A stretch of DNA of 64,000 nucleotides from Immersiella caudata (Eukaryota > Ascomycota > Sordariomycetes > Sordariales > Lasiosphaeriaceae): the NCBI GenBank assembly GCA_030512335.1, contig JAULSU010000004.1, positions 2,914,001 through 2,978,000 on the forward strand, in the 5' to 3' direction. The notes under the pieces are model-generated. The model did no database searches, was not told the origin of the DNA, and saw nothing but the letters and a program-made list of their open reading frames with translations. Both the position numbers and the translations under genes were made by a program. Below are positions 55,166 to 64,000 of this stretch, piece by piece (position 1 is the first letter of the stretch; each line of letters opens with the position of its first letter).

Positions 55166-56812
55166 ATGGCGACCAGCATCAACCCTGCCATTGACGACTT
55201 CCTGAGGCCGCTAGAGATTGACTCGTCCCGGATCTCGGAGCTCTCGACGGACCTAGCATCGACCTTCAGTCATCTCTCAGCCCAGGCAGCAGACCAGTTT
55301 CTACCGACGCCCATCTCAGAATCCATTCTCCGTCCTGTAGCGGGCCGGGACCAAGGCCGGTAGGTCAGCATGCGCAGTATGATGACATAGCTGGACGAGC
55401 TGACAAGATGCCCGTGACCCGCAGCTACTTGGCCATAGACATGTGAGACTCCTCGTCCTCCCTTGCCAACTGATCCCATTCCTGACCTCTGTGCCAGCGG
55501 CGGGACCAACCTGCGAGTCGCTTTTGTTGAGCTGTTGGGAACCGACGACGATACAGTTCAAGTGAACGGCGCCGGGGTGCTGAAAAAAACCACCACTGCC
55601 CGCCAGCTAAAAAGACAGCTCGAGCATTCGTGGCCGATACAGGACCATCTCAAAAACGAGAATTCGGAAAGCTTGTTCGCATGGATCGGTAGCAAGGTCG
55701 TCCAGGTGGTCGCCAAGGGGTGCCAGACCTTCAATCTGCCCCCATATGAGGAGCTCTCCATGGGGGTGACCTTCAGCTTCCCCATGAAGCAGAGCTCGCT
55801 GTCCCAGGCGACTCTCATGGCCATGGGCAAGGGCTTCGCCATCACATCCAACCTCGACCTCGGAGGCCACCTCTTGAAGGGCTACGAAAAGCACCGGAAA
55901 TCTGGCCTGCCACCCATCAAGATTGCGGCCATCTCGAACGACGCCGTGGCAACCCTCGTGTCCTTTATCTACCAGTTCCCGGCAGCAGCACACCAGAAGG
56001 CGGCCATGGGCTTGATTGTCGGCACGGGATGCAACGCTACGATCCCTCTGAAGCTTAGCAGTCTTCATCAGGACAAGCGGTCCGTTGCCATCAGTGTATC
56101 TCCTGATCAGGACATTGCGGATGTTAAGATCGCCGTTAACACTGAATGGAGCATAAATGGCACGGCACCACCTCTTCGAAAATTCGGACTCATCACACAC
56201 TGGGATGAGGAGTTGGACAAAGCGGGGGAAGCCCCTGGATTCCAACCATTGGAGTATATGACAGCAGGTCGATACTTGGGTGAGCTGGCACGGCTCATAT
56301 TCGTCGACTACCTCACCACAGTCGGACGAATACCAATCGAAAGCCTTCCGAAAAAGCTACAGCAGAGGTTCGGCCTCACAACAACCTTTATCAGCCACTT
56401 TCTCCCTGGGAGCGAGCGAGGTCCGATTCTGAATCAGCTCGAGGCAGAGTTTCCGGTAGAAGCCTTCAAGTGGACGGAAGAAGGTGCCCACGCTCTGTAC
56501 CGTATCGCCAAGGCCATCGAAATAAGAGCGGCTGGCGTCATAGCTGCCGCAACGGTTGGTCTCCTGAAATGTGCTGGGGAACTAGAAGAGGTATCGGATC
56601 CGCGACACGGGAAAGAGCTGGTGGTTGGGTACACAGGGGGCTGTATCCAGTACTTTCAGGACTACCTTGCGGATACGCAGAGGTTCCTTGATGAGATCAT
56701 GAAGCCCTACAAGCATGTAAAGGTAGCTCTGCAACCATGCCACGATGGTGGCATTACTGGAGCGGGAATATTGGTCCCGGCCGCGTTAGCAGGGAGGGTT
56801 GTAGAACACTAG
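55166..56812 (+). CDS. Atypical, probably non-catalytic hexokinase (HxkC/XprF-like)
   Basis: 508 aa; exons 55166-55359, 55425-55442 (18 nt) and 55498-56812. The small middle exon encodes YLAID and completes the phosphate-1 motif LAIDIGGTNLRV. Hexokinase fold recognised by VTFSFPMKQ (~162), SNDAVATL (~217, catalytic-base Asp kept), IVGTGCNA, NTEW and PGFQPLEYMTAGRYLGEL. Several catalytic signatures are altered: the usual WTKGF is AMGKGF, NDTVGT is NDAVAT, the sugar-binding Glu after GTGCNA is missing (IPLKL), and NTEWGAF is NTEWSIN. In Aspergillus, hexokinase paralogues with such changes (HxkC, XprF/HxkD) are regulatory, affecting carbon-starvation responses and extracellular proteases. I infer a similar role rather than glycolysis. 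Confidence 0.88.
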
Positions 56813-57251
56813 GTACTTCCTAGGTACTGCCAGAGGACTGCCACAGACCATGACGCTGAAGTCATTGAGCTCAGCATCACCTTTAGCCGGCTGAATGAAT
56901 ACGAATCTTCGAAAGAGGAGTTTCTGCACCAATGACATAATATCCAACACCCCGGCTGCCGGTCAAGCTGAGATGTGGTAAGAAATACCTTTGTAGTTGT
57001 TCGTCGGATGTCCCAAACTACCCTGTGGGGGCTTCCCGAGCCGCTACCGACAGCCGAGCAGGCCGTTGCACAGCTGTCAGCCCGCTGAACGACGACGTGC
57101 CTCGGCAAATGCAGCAATCCCTGCGCCGATCCCGACCCCACGCCGTCACTCTTCCCCAGAGAGCCCGAACAACATCACATCACGCATTCATCCCCGATGC
57201 GCCGCAGACCAGGTCAATAGCCGCATTGCAGGCGCCATCACAAAACGCGCT
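56813..57251. promoter_or_regulatory. Intergene with pex12 promoter
   Basis: 439 bp between tandem genes. An open frame in phase with pex12 extends back to 56997, but its translation is Pro/Ser/Arg-rich leader sequence without family similarity. Confidence 0.5.
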
Positions 57252-58544
57252 ATGGAGTTCATGACAGCCCTCCGGGGCACCTTTGACGACGGAAAACCGT
57301 CCCTGTTCGAGCTTCTGTCCGAACAACAACTCGCCGCGCTCCTTCCCCCAACTCTCCGCTACCTCCTCACCGTCGCCACCCACCGCTATCCGCGCCATCT
57401 CCTGCGCGCCCTCAACTCCTTCGATGAGCTCTACGCCTTCGCCGCCCTCATCGTCGAGCGCCACTACCTGCGCACACGCGCGGGCACCTTCACCGAGCAC
57501 TTTTACGGCCTCAAGCGCGAAAAGGCCCTCGTCGCCGAAGTTCCGCGCGCTGCCCGCGCCGCTCCCTCCGTCCTCAACGACGCCCTCCGCCTCACCACCT
57601 CCGACATATACCGCAACCTCGCCGTCATCGTCCTGCTCCCCTACCTGAAGCGCAAGCTCGACGAAGCCCACGAGGTCGACGCCCCCCGCGCGCTCCTCGG
57701 CGCCGCCTACAACCAGCCCCCCGCGCGCGGCGCCCCCTTCCGCGAACGTATATTGTATTATTACCGCTGGTTCTTACGAAACGCTTATCCTTCCGTCAAT
57801 GCGGCCTACTATTTCTCCCTTCTCGCGTTCCAGCTTGCGTACCTGTTCGACCGGTCGAAATATCACAACCCCTTCCTATGGATGATTGGCACGCGGGTGC
57901 GCAGGATGAATAGCGCGGATTATCACGCTATCGAGGCAGCGTTGGAGAAGGCGGCGGCGAAAGGGGCAGGCGGACGGCCGGGATCGGCGCTGGCGCCTCG
58001 AGCGATCGCGGCGCGGTTGGTGGGCGGGCTATCGCTGGTGCTACCGACGAGTATTTTTGCGCTGAAGTTTTTGGAATGGTGGTACGCGTCGGATTTTACG
58101 AAGCAGTTGAGTCGCAAGGCGGGGGAGAGCCTGGATCTGCCGCCGCCGGTGGTGGGGACCGGGGTGGTGCCGCCCGTGCTTAAGGGGAAGGGGACAAAAA
58201 AGGAGAAGGGCGAAGAGGGTGAGGAAGAAGACGAGAGGGAAAAGCCAGTGGAAGATGCTCCTATTGCTGCGTCCTCGCTGTTGCCGATTTATACGGTCCC
58301 AGCACCGACGGATTCAACTTTGTGTCCAATTTGTGAGGGAGAGATTACGACGGCTACGGCGTGTCAGACGGGGGTGGTGTACTGCTATACGTGTATTCAC
58401 AAGTGGATGGAGGGGACGCATCCGCGGCAAGAAAAGTTTATGGTTGATAAGGAAGGGAAGTGGGAGAGTGGAGAAGGGAGATGTGCTGTGACGGGTAGAA
58501 AGGTTCTTGGGGGGACGGGAGGGTTGAGGAGGATTATGGTATGA
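57252..58544 (+). CDS. pex12: Peroxisomal biogenesis factor 12 (Pex12), RING E3 subunit
   Basis: Integral peroxisomal membrane protein that with Pex2 and Pex10 forms the ubiquitin-ligase complex recycling the import receptor Pex5. Single exon, 430 aa. Starts MEFMTALRGTFDDGKPSLFE, followed by LLSEQQLAALLPPTLRYLLTVATHRYP, strongly family-typical; the start at 57252 fits this although the frame is open to 56997. Membrane helices lie at residues ~115-130, ~180-210 and ~265-285. The C-terminal RING-like domain (~355-410) has CPICEGEITTATACQTGVVYCYTCIHKW, fewer zinc ligands than a classic RING, as is normal for Pex12. An acidic/basic linker of low complexity (~315-345) precedes it. Codons change from C-rich to G-rich around 57750-57900. 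Confidence 0.94.
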   Translation: MEFMTALRGTFDDGKPSLFELLSEQQLAALLPPTLRYLLTVATHRYPRHLLRALNSFDELYAFAALIVERHYLRTRAGTFTEHFYGLKREKALVAEVPRAARAAPSVLNDALRLTTSDIYRNLAVIVLLPYLKRKLDEAHEVDAPRALLGAAYNQPPARGAPFRERILYYYRWFLRNAYPSVNAAYYFSLLAFQLAYLFDRSKYHNPFLWMIGTRVRRMNSADYHAIEAALEKAAAKGAGGRPGSALAPRAIAARLVGGLSLVLPTSIFALKFLEWWYASDFTKQLSRKAGESLDLPPPVVGTGVVPPVLKGKGTKKEKGEEGEEEDEREKPVEDAPIAASSLLPIYTVPAPTDSTLCPICEGEITTATACQTGVVYCYTCIHKWMEGTHPRQEKFMVDKEGKWESGEGRCAVTGRKVLGGTGGLRRIMV

Positions 58545-58939
58545 TAGAACTGGAAAGGAGGTAATAATGTTTTGAACTCTGTGTAGATTAAGGAGGGTAG
58601 GTACGTGTAAAGATTATACTTTGCATTCCTAGCTGGCGTTGGATGGCCGCGGTAATAGAAGAAGCAGAGGCCTTCAGTCGAACTTCACCTTCATTTGTTT
58701 TGAAGTGACCTATGAGAGAAAGTAACAATACTCTCGTACGACTAATCGTCAAGCGACATAAGACTACCACTACTGTTGCTCAAAGTAAACATAGGACAGC
58801 TACCCCAACAAGAGCCCCTGACCAAACAAAAAACCAAAAGCCAACATTACTCCAATCCAATCCCGGGTATCCCAGGCCAATCCCCATCCCAGACTCCCAG
58901 CAAGCGACCCATAGCCAATTCCAACCCATCAACGCCATT
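58545..58939. other. Convergent intergene pex12 / GH76
   Basis: 395 bp separating the pex12 stop from the presumed full GH76 end at 58940. CA-rich in its right part (58800-58935). Nothing recognised. Confidence 0.5.
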
Positions 58940-60310
58940 CTAAACCCAAGCCCCCAACATAACCAACCCCAAACCCATCCAACCCACCGCACTCGAGAGC
59001 GAAACCACCCTTTCCGCTGCGCTGTTGAGCCCCCAATACGCCCCTTCATATTCCTCAGGAAACTCCCAGTTACTCAACCTCCCCCCCGCAACACCGATCC
59101 CTTCCTAAGACACCACGGTCATCGCCGCCACCACTGCGTCCATGGCCGAGCTGTGTGTTGAAGCATTCGGTCCCTGTCCTGCATTCCACGGCCCCGACCA
59201 GTCGATGCCGAGCTGGTTGGTATTCCCGTTCCGATCGTTAAGCCATATCGAATTTGCGTTGGCCATGATGGCCGTGCGAAATATATCCTGCGGGGCTACA
59301 GAGTGGAGGTAGTTGAGGTTGCGCATGAAGACACCCTTGAACTGGCTTCCGTCGGCGCCGCAGTTGGGTTCGCAGCGGTTGGCCTCGTGGATGACGCCGA
59401 GGCTGTTGGAGAGGATGGGGAGAGCGGCTTTGGCAATTGAGATGGCGGTAGTGAGGTAGGAGGTATCGTTCGTGGCTTTCGAGAGCTCGGCGAGGCCCCC
59501 GAGGATGACGCCTTGGTTGTAGGACCAGGTGGTGAGGTTGTTGTTGGAGCAGGAGCCGTCGGGGTTAAGGGCGAGACCGTCGTTGATGAGGTTTTGGGGG
59601 TTAAGCATCGTGGAGTTGAGGAACCAAGACCAAGAGGTCTTGGCGGTGTCGAGGTAGTAGCCCTTGCGGTCTGAAGCGACGCGGTTGGCGAGGCTGGCAG
59701 CGATGCTGAGGTAGAGCTCGTTTGCGATGGCGTTTTTGTACTTGCGATCCTTTTTCCACCAAATTCCGCCACCGCAAATAGTGTCCTCCCCAGTTTTCAT
59801 GTCTTCGAAGATTCTCTGGGCCATGTCGAGATATTTTGGTTCGTGGGTGACGTCCCAGGAACGGATCCAGGCGAGCGCCCACCAGCCTTCGTCGTCGTAG
59901 AAGTCGTTGAGGAAGCCAGCGAACCCCCTAGTTTCGATATCATCTCGTCGATGTCTGCTTTTGACGATGAAGTCGGATATAATGAGGCCGGTGCTAGTGA
60001 GTCGCTTTTGAACTCGGCCAGGGGTTGTCTGTGCCTTGGTGAATGTGTTGGCCATGACGTCGGTGATGTTCAAGGATTGGTAGGAGTTGTCGTGCAGAGC
60101 CCAGTCCGCAAGGGTGGTGAGGCAGTTTGCGCTATTCCACCAGCCGGTGCTGTCCCATAACCCGGTTGTTGTGTTGTACCAGCCTTGGAGGGCCTTGACT
60201 GAATCGAGGGCGTTGAGGGAGTAGTTGGGATTGTCTGTCCTTTCGACGACCCGAGAGTGCATCAAGAGCGCAGCTCGGGCAACAAGGCCACCCCATGATT
60301 TTGAGACCAT
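58940..60310 (-). CDS. GH76 alpha-1,6-mannanase-like protein; GPI-anchor tail lies behind an in-frame TAG
   Basis: Family GH76 cleaves or transfers alpha-1,6-mannan in fungal walls. From ATG 60310 the frame gives 401 aa to TAG 59105-59107. Residues 1-20 (MVSKSWGGLVARAALLMHSR) are a weak signal peptide followed by VVER. Domain signatures are LQGWYNTTTGLWDSTGWWNS, the catalytic Asp pair in FYDDEGWWALAW (139-140), GGGIWWKK, NELYLSIAASLA and TWSYNQGVILGGL. In the same frame beyond the TAG, 46 more codons read EGIGVAGGRLSNWEFPEEYE and end in SAVGWMGLGLVMLGAWV before TAG 58940-58942, a convincing GPI-type hydrophobic end. Either a 51-nt intron 59113-59063 (weak GTGTCT donor, GAG acceptor) removes the stop, or it is a nonsense change. 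TATA-like sequence at 60407-60415 supports the start at 60310. Confidence 0.82.
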
Positions 60311-60406
60311 GCTGATGAGAGCGGTTGCGTAGAACAGGAGGCGGGTAATTAATGCTTCTGCCCCTGACAATGCTTCGGCATGTAAACAACGAAGGGCGCA
60401 ACTAGC

Positions 60407-60415
60407 GATATAAAT
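60407..60415 (-). promoter_or_regulatory. TATA-like box of the GH76 gene
   Basis: The minus strand reads TATTTATAT about 100 nt before ATG 60310. It lies inside the longer open frame reaching to 60883, arguing that this longer frame is not translated and that the protein starts at 60310. Confidence 0.35.
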
Positions 60416-62391
60416 ACAACTCGCCGTCAACAGCGCAAATATCGTCACGTGAAGGATAGGATAACCCCGAGCTGTGACGTGGTGGTTGGCGACGGTTGAA
60501 AAGGGACGCGTGCCCTTCTTGAGGTGAGCTCTGTGCTGCGCAACTCCATGTTGGAATACGTCGCAGGGTCCTGAGTTTCGTTCTGGGCACAACAACTGGG
60601 CAGCCGGTAACGTTTGTCCAAGGTTGCTCCAAAACCCCCCGAGCGCAAACCACTGCGCAAGGAAGGTGTTCCTGGGCAAGGAAAGCAGGGCTTGAGCGGA
60701 CATGGTGGTGGCTCGCGATGGCACTGGCGGCCGGCCACCGTTGAAGGAATCAGTCGCAAGGCTTGGGGAGGGCAGAGCGCGCAGCGACTGCCTACTCGGG
60801 CAGTCGTGCGGCGACGCGGTCGCCATGTCCATTCCCGCAAACCCAAACATGAACCCAACGCGGCTCCCGCGATCGACATGCAAGCGCCGACGATCCGCTT
60901 CTCGAGACGTTGGGATAGGGTTTCGCGCTGCCGGGCAACGCCTACCGCGGTTGCGACCAGCAAAATCGCCGGCCTCTGCGCGCCTTCAGCCTCGTGTTAG
61001 ACCAGCCGGTACAACCCATGACGTGCCCCATGATTGCTTACAACTTGTGTCTGGTTGGGCAGAAAGTGCCAATATGACTTGAATGCCACTGTTTCGGCTG
61101 GCTGCTGCTCATCAGGAGATCTTCCCTAATGGAACAGTTGTTGAACCCGACCTTCCCAAAAAGGCTTGTCGAGTGACATCCACCGTAATTGTCTCCGCGC
61201 GTCTACGGCGCGGTTTGGCGGAGCCCGTAAGACAGCAGGGCCACGTGAGCCGCAGATCGAGTTGTAGGTGGCCGGGCTCGACGCCGATCCCGGATTTGGA
61301 CGCTCATTTGCGGCGCCGGTCGTATAGGACCCCTCCCGGAGGTTTTCAGGGTCCTCATGCTTGTCTTGTACTTCCGGAGACGCTTGTCTAGAATTAGCAT
61401 CCGAGAGATCCTGTCTCGGCGATGACGGACTCAGCCTTGCACAGCATCTGGCCGCCGCCAACCAGTTTCCGGGCTTGGCTGATCCTCCGGCCCCTGACGC
61501 CGCACGTGGAGCGCATCGCTGACTGGTGACCCCCAGCAGCCAGCCATGCTCGTCAGCAGGACTGTCGTCGACCGCAACCTCCCGGTGCAACTATATATGC
61601 CCTTAAGGCCCGGTCCGGTGAACGTCAACGTGGGTCTCGCCGTCTTGCGGTTGGCTGCGACTCTGTCAACCCGCGGCAGCCTTCGGCATCATCCCTTGTC
61701 GCGCGGCAAGGATCGGCACATCCTCGCCGTTCCGTATTGCGATCAAGAGAAGGTGCTTCCAGGTCATTGGATCCTGTCAGTTCGAAGCAAGATACGATGC
61801 TGGATTTTGTGAAATAAACATCACGAGATGGATGCAAGAAAATTCGTGGTGGTGCGGGAAGCCTTCAAGGTAGGTAAGTGCGGCCCGCAAATTGCTGGCC
61901 CCCGCCGAAATGCGGGGTTCCGGGCCTTGCCGCTCCCCAGCATCCCAGGTCCAGGATGAGTCTCCACCGGGAGAGGTAACGTCCATGATTCCCATGATCC
62001 TCACAATACATTCGGTTGCTTCCGGGCGGCAGTTGCTTCGCTTCGATTGTCCCCGCAGCAGTGCAGCGAGTTTCTATCCAAACCACTTCCACTGCAACGG
62101 CTCACACCTGCCTTGCCGGCAGCGCATTCGATCCCCGCAATCCCCACACCGCAGTCCCTGCTTCCAGGGGTTCCCCGCATCCCCCGATCGCAGATCTCCA
62201 ACTTGTTGATCTTCTCCAAATCGGGGTCGAGATGGGAGACAACACATCTGTGGCTGTCCATCTGCTTAGGCTAGTCAAAAAAAGTAGTTGCGAGGAAAGA
62301 GACATAAGCGGATACTTCAGAAGTCAGTAATCTTATTTTTAAAAAATGTACAACTTTGCTAATATATTTACTTTAAAACTTGAACTCAGAA

Positions 62392-62426
62392 GAGTGAGCA
62401 GTCACTTCAAGTGTCTCTGCTCGCTC
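62392..62426. repeat. Nested hairpin (10-bp stem with internal hairpin)
   Basis: GAGTGAGCAG (62392-62401) pairs with CTGCTCGCTC (62417-62426) with one G-T type exception; the loop contains CACTTCAAGTG, itself an inverted repeat. Located directly after an AT-rich patch. Could be a structured RNA or transposon end; identity unknown. Confidence 0.65.
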
Positions 62427-64000
62427 GTCCTCCCCAGATTCAAAGTTCTCCTTCCTTTGAGAGTTCAGGCTGCTATCTATCTGGCAGTCCGTTCAGGAGA
62501 GGACTTGTGAACCAGTTTTAGCCATGAAAACACATTGCTATGGAGTAACTTCCTCTGAGATCCTCAAACGAAGAGTCACCCAGATCGGTGCTGTTCCGGA
62601 AAAGCGAGATCGGTCCGGCGACTGCCGTTACATCGCTAGCGAAAGGTGCAGGACGAGGAGCTCGGCGCTTAGGTCAGATTACTATGGCATCTGTAAATCT
62701 ACCAAAAGACTTTCAGCTTGATCAGTCAATGTCTCAAGCCTCTGTGTAACTCGAAGCCGATCGCTATTCACAGTCCGTTTAGTAACACGGCTCGGACATA
62801 GGCAGGTTGAAACTCCGCGACCACTGAGTCTCAAGTGATACAACCTTCCTTGCAAAGCATGTAGAGTTTCAGTGTGAAGGAACTTGACTCCCAACACAAT
62901 TTCGAGCTGCCAAGTAGGGCCGGAACGACTAAACCAGTTGTTGTACAAGACTTCCATGACAAAGGCCTAGACCCGGATCAACGCCGATGTACTCGGCCGG
63001 TATGAACTACCCTCATCGAATGTGAGATTACCATCTTCTACGATCTAGCCACACACGGAAGCTGCCACAGACACGTGTCGTTACAGCACACATGTGCTAA
63101 CGGTAGCATCCCACAGGCGCGTAAGGCGCTGACCCCATCCGCCAGTCATATCAACGTTGCCAATTGTTGCGCAGGCAAGGCATCTCCGACAAGCACCACT
63201 AGAGCAGTGTGATGACATAGGAAGATGCAAGAAAGCCTCCGCTGGCACACCGAGTGAAACGGTGATGAGATCCTTCTGTCAAGGCAAGGCACCGGACCGA
63301 AGGCCTCGTTAGGGGCCCTGGGCGGTTTTTTTTTGCGCGATTTCAAGACGACCTCCGCGATGAAACCCCGAAAAGAGCCGATTGACTCAACGCCCAATCT
63401 TTTGAAACCCTCCCTGCCAGCGCACAATGTGGCGCACCGCCGCGCTGGAAGAGATTTCGAGTCGTAGCCGATGAGACCCTACCGTGTGAACGTCAACCCG
63501 GTACCGCACAAGCGTTCGAAATCGGTGTATTAATCAGCAGCTGCGTGTCGTCTCCGGTGTGTTGCGTGTGACGCACGCTCGGCATCGGCGCATCACGGCA
63601 CTGGAGTGCGGTGTCTTGGCTCGACCGGGATAGTGGTTTGCGCTGCAACATCGTTAAGGGAAGACCGTTCAAAATCGGCCTCGCGGTGGGGAAAGCAGGA
63701 TCCGGCCCGAACCGAGAGCCAACGCAACCTCGTTACGTTTTCACCTCCCTGTTAAAATCTGAGGCAGCCGGCCAGCTAACACACATCATGTTGGTGCCTT
63801 GTCCTCGGTCGGGGCTCCGACTCTCACAGGGTCTGGTCTGGTCATTTCGCAGCGTCGCCCTTCAATCTGGACTGATTCTCCTTCTACATCTTGCCATCGC
63901 TTGGCAAGCGAGAACGAAACGACGGAAAAGACATGAAACCCCCAGCCAAACGGAAAGGATCCAACCTGTGGAATACCTATGGAATGATATCACGCATCAC

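Larger units (their letters stand above)
60311..64000. other. 3.7-kb right end without recognisable gene
   Basis: Upstream flank of GH76 and beyond. Open frames up to 172 codons (60445-60963 -, 61126-61590 -) show no domain. 62325-62395 is AT-rich and followed by a strong hairpin. GC-rich sequence with T8 (63327-63334) resembles a Pol III terminator, but I could not find A/B boxes before it. Confidence 0.45.

Noticed and set aside
60311..60883. N-terminal extension of the GH76 frame by 191 codons
   Set aside because: Includes a TATA-like box and no family similarity; GH76 proteins of this type are about 400-450 aa.
63150..63335. Possible C/D snoRNA or Pol III gene (two GTGATGA boxes, T8 terminator)
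   Set aside because: No D box at correct spacing, no A/B boxes and no closing stem.

Overview
This window is nuclear DNA of a filamentous ascomycete (Pezizomycotina, most likely a Sordariomycete). The inference rests on a GC-rich background, introns mostly of 50-90 nt with GTRNGT donors, CTRAC-like branch points and YAG acceptors, pyrimidine-rich 5' leaders, and the gene set: Bfr1, Mtg2, an EglC-type GPI glucanase, a 2EXR protein, an atypical hexokinase and GILT. No bacterial, viral, CRISPR, rRNA, tRNA or clear transposon features were found. Twenty protein genes can be supported, most with exon structures solved here by matching reading frames across splice sites.

Layout: rpb5 (-, cut by the left edge) and bfr1 (+) are divergent at 0.5-2.6 kb. 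A conserved fungal protein (-, 4.8-5.6 kb) and the mitochondrial Obg GTPase mtg2 (+) share a 2-kb intergene. ncl1, a tRNA m5C methyltransferase (+, 9.9-12.7 kb), runs tail to tail with a full-length ABCC transporter (-, 12.9-17.9 kb). Next come a GPI-anchored GH17 glucanase (+), a PI-PLC X-domain protein with a predicted beta-propeller (-), and a Yke4-type ZIP zinc transporter (+, 25.3-26.7 kb). Four plus-strand genes follow at 30.0-41.4 kb: an alpha-arrestin, a TM9/EMP70 protein, a metallophosphoesterase and tubulin cofactor D. A 6-kb gene-free interval (41.4-47.4 kb) precedes a conserved unknown (+), a 2EXR protein with a disturbed frame (-), the decapping scavenger DcpS (+), GILT (-), an atypical hexokinase (+), peroxin 12 (+) and a GH76 mannanase (-). 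The last 3.7 kb hold no recognisable gene.

These are mainly housekeeping and cell-surface genes without a shared pathway; I see no secondary-metabolite or defence cluster. Loose links are wall glycan enzymes (GH17, GH76), membrane traffic and metal handling (arrestin, TM9, ZIP, ABCC), and RNA metabolism (Rpb5, Ncl1, DcpS, Bfr1).

Most unusual observations: a GH76 gene whose GPI-anchor tail lies in frame behind a TAG codon; very small exons (7 nt in the ABCC gene, 18 nt in the hexokinase gene); a tail-to-tail coding overlap of DcpS and GILT; a GILT with a CX5C instead of CXXC active site; a hexokinase lacking several catalytic signatures; and repeated C-rich to G-rich skew switches inside single genes.
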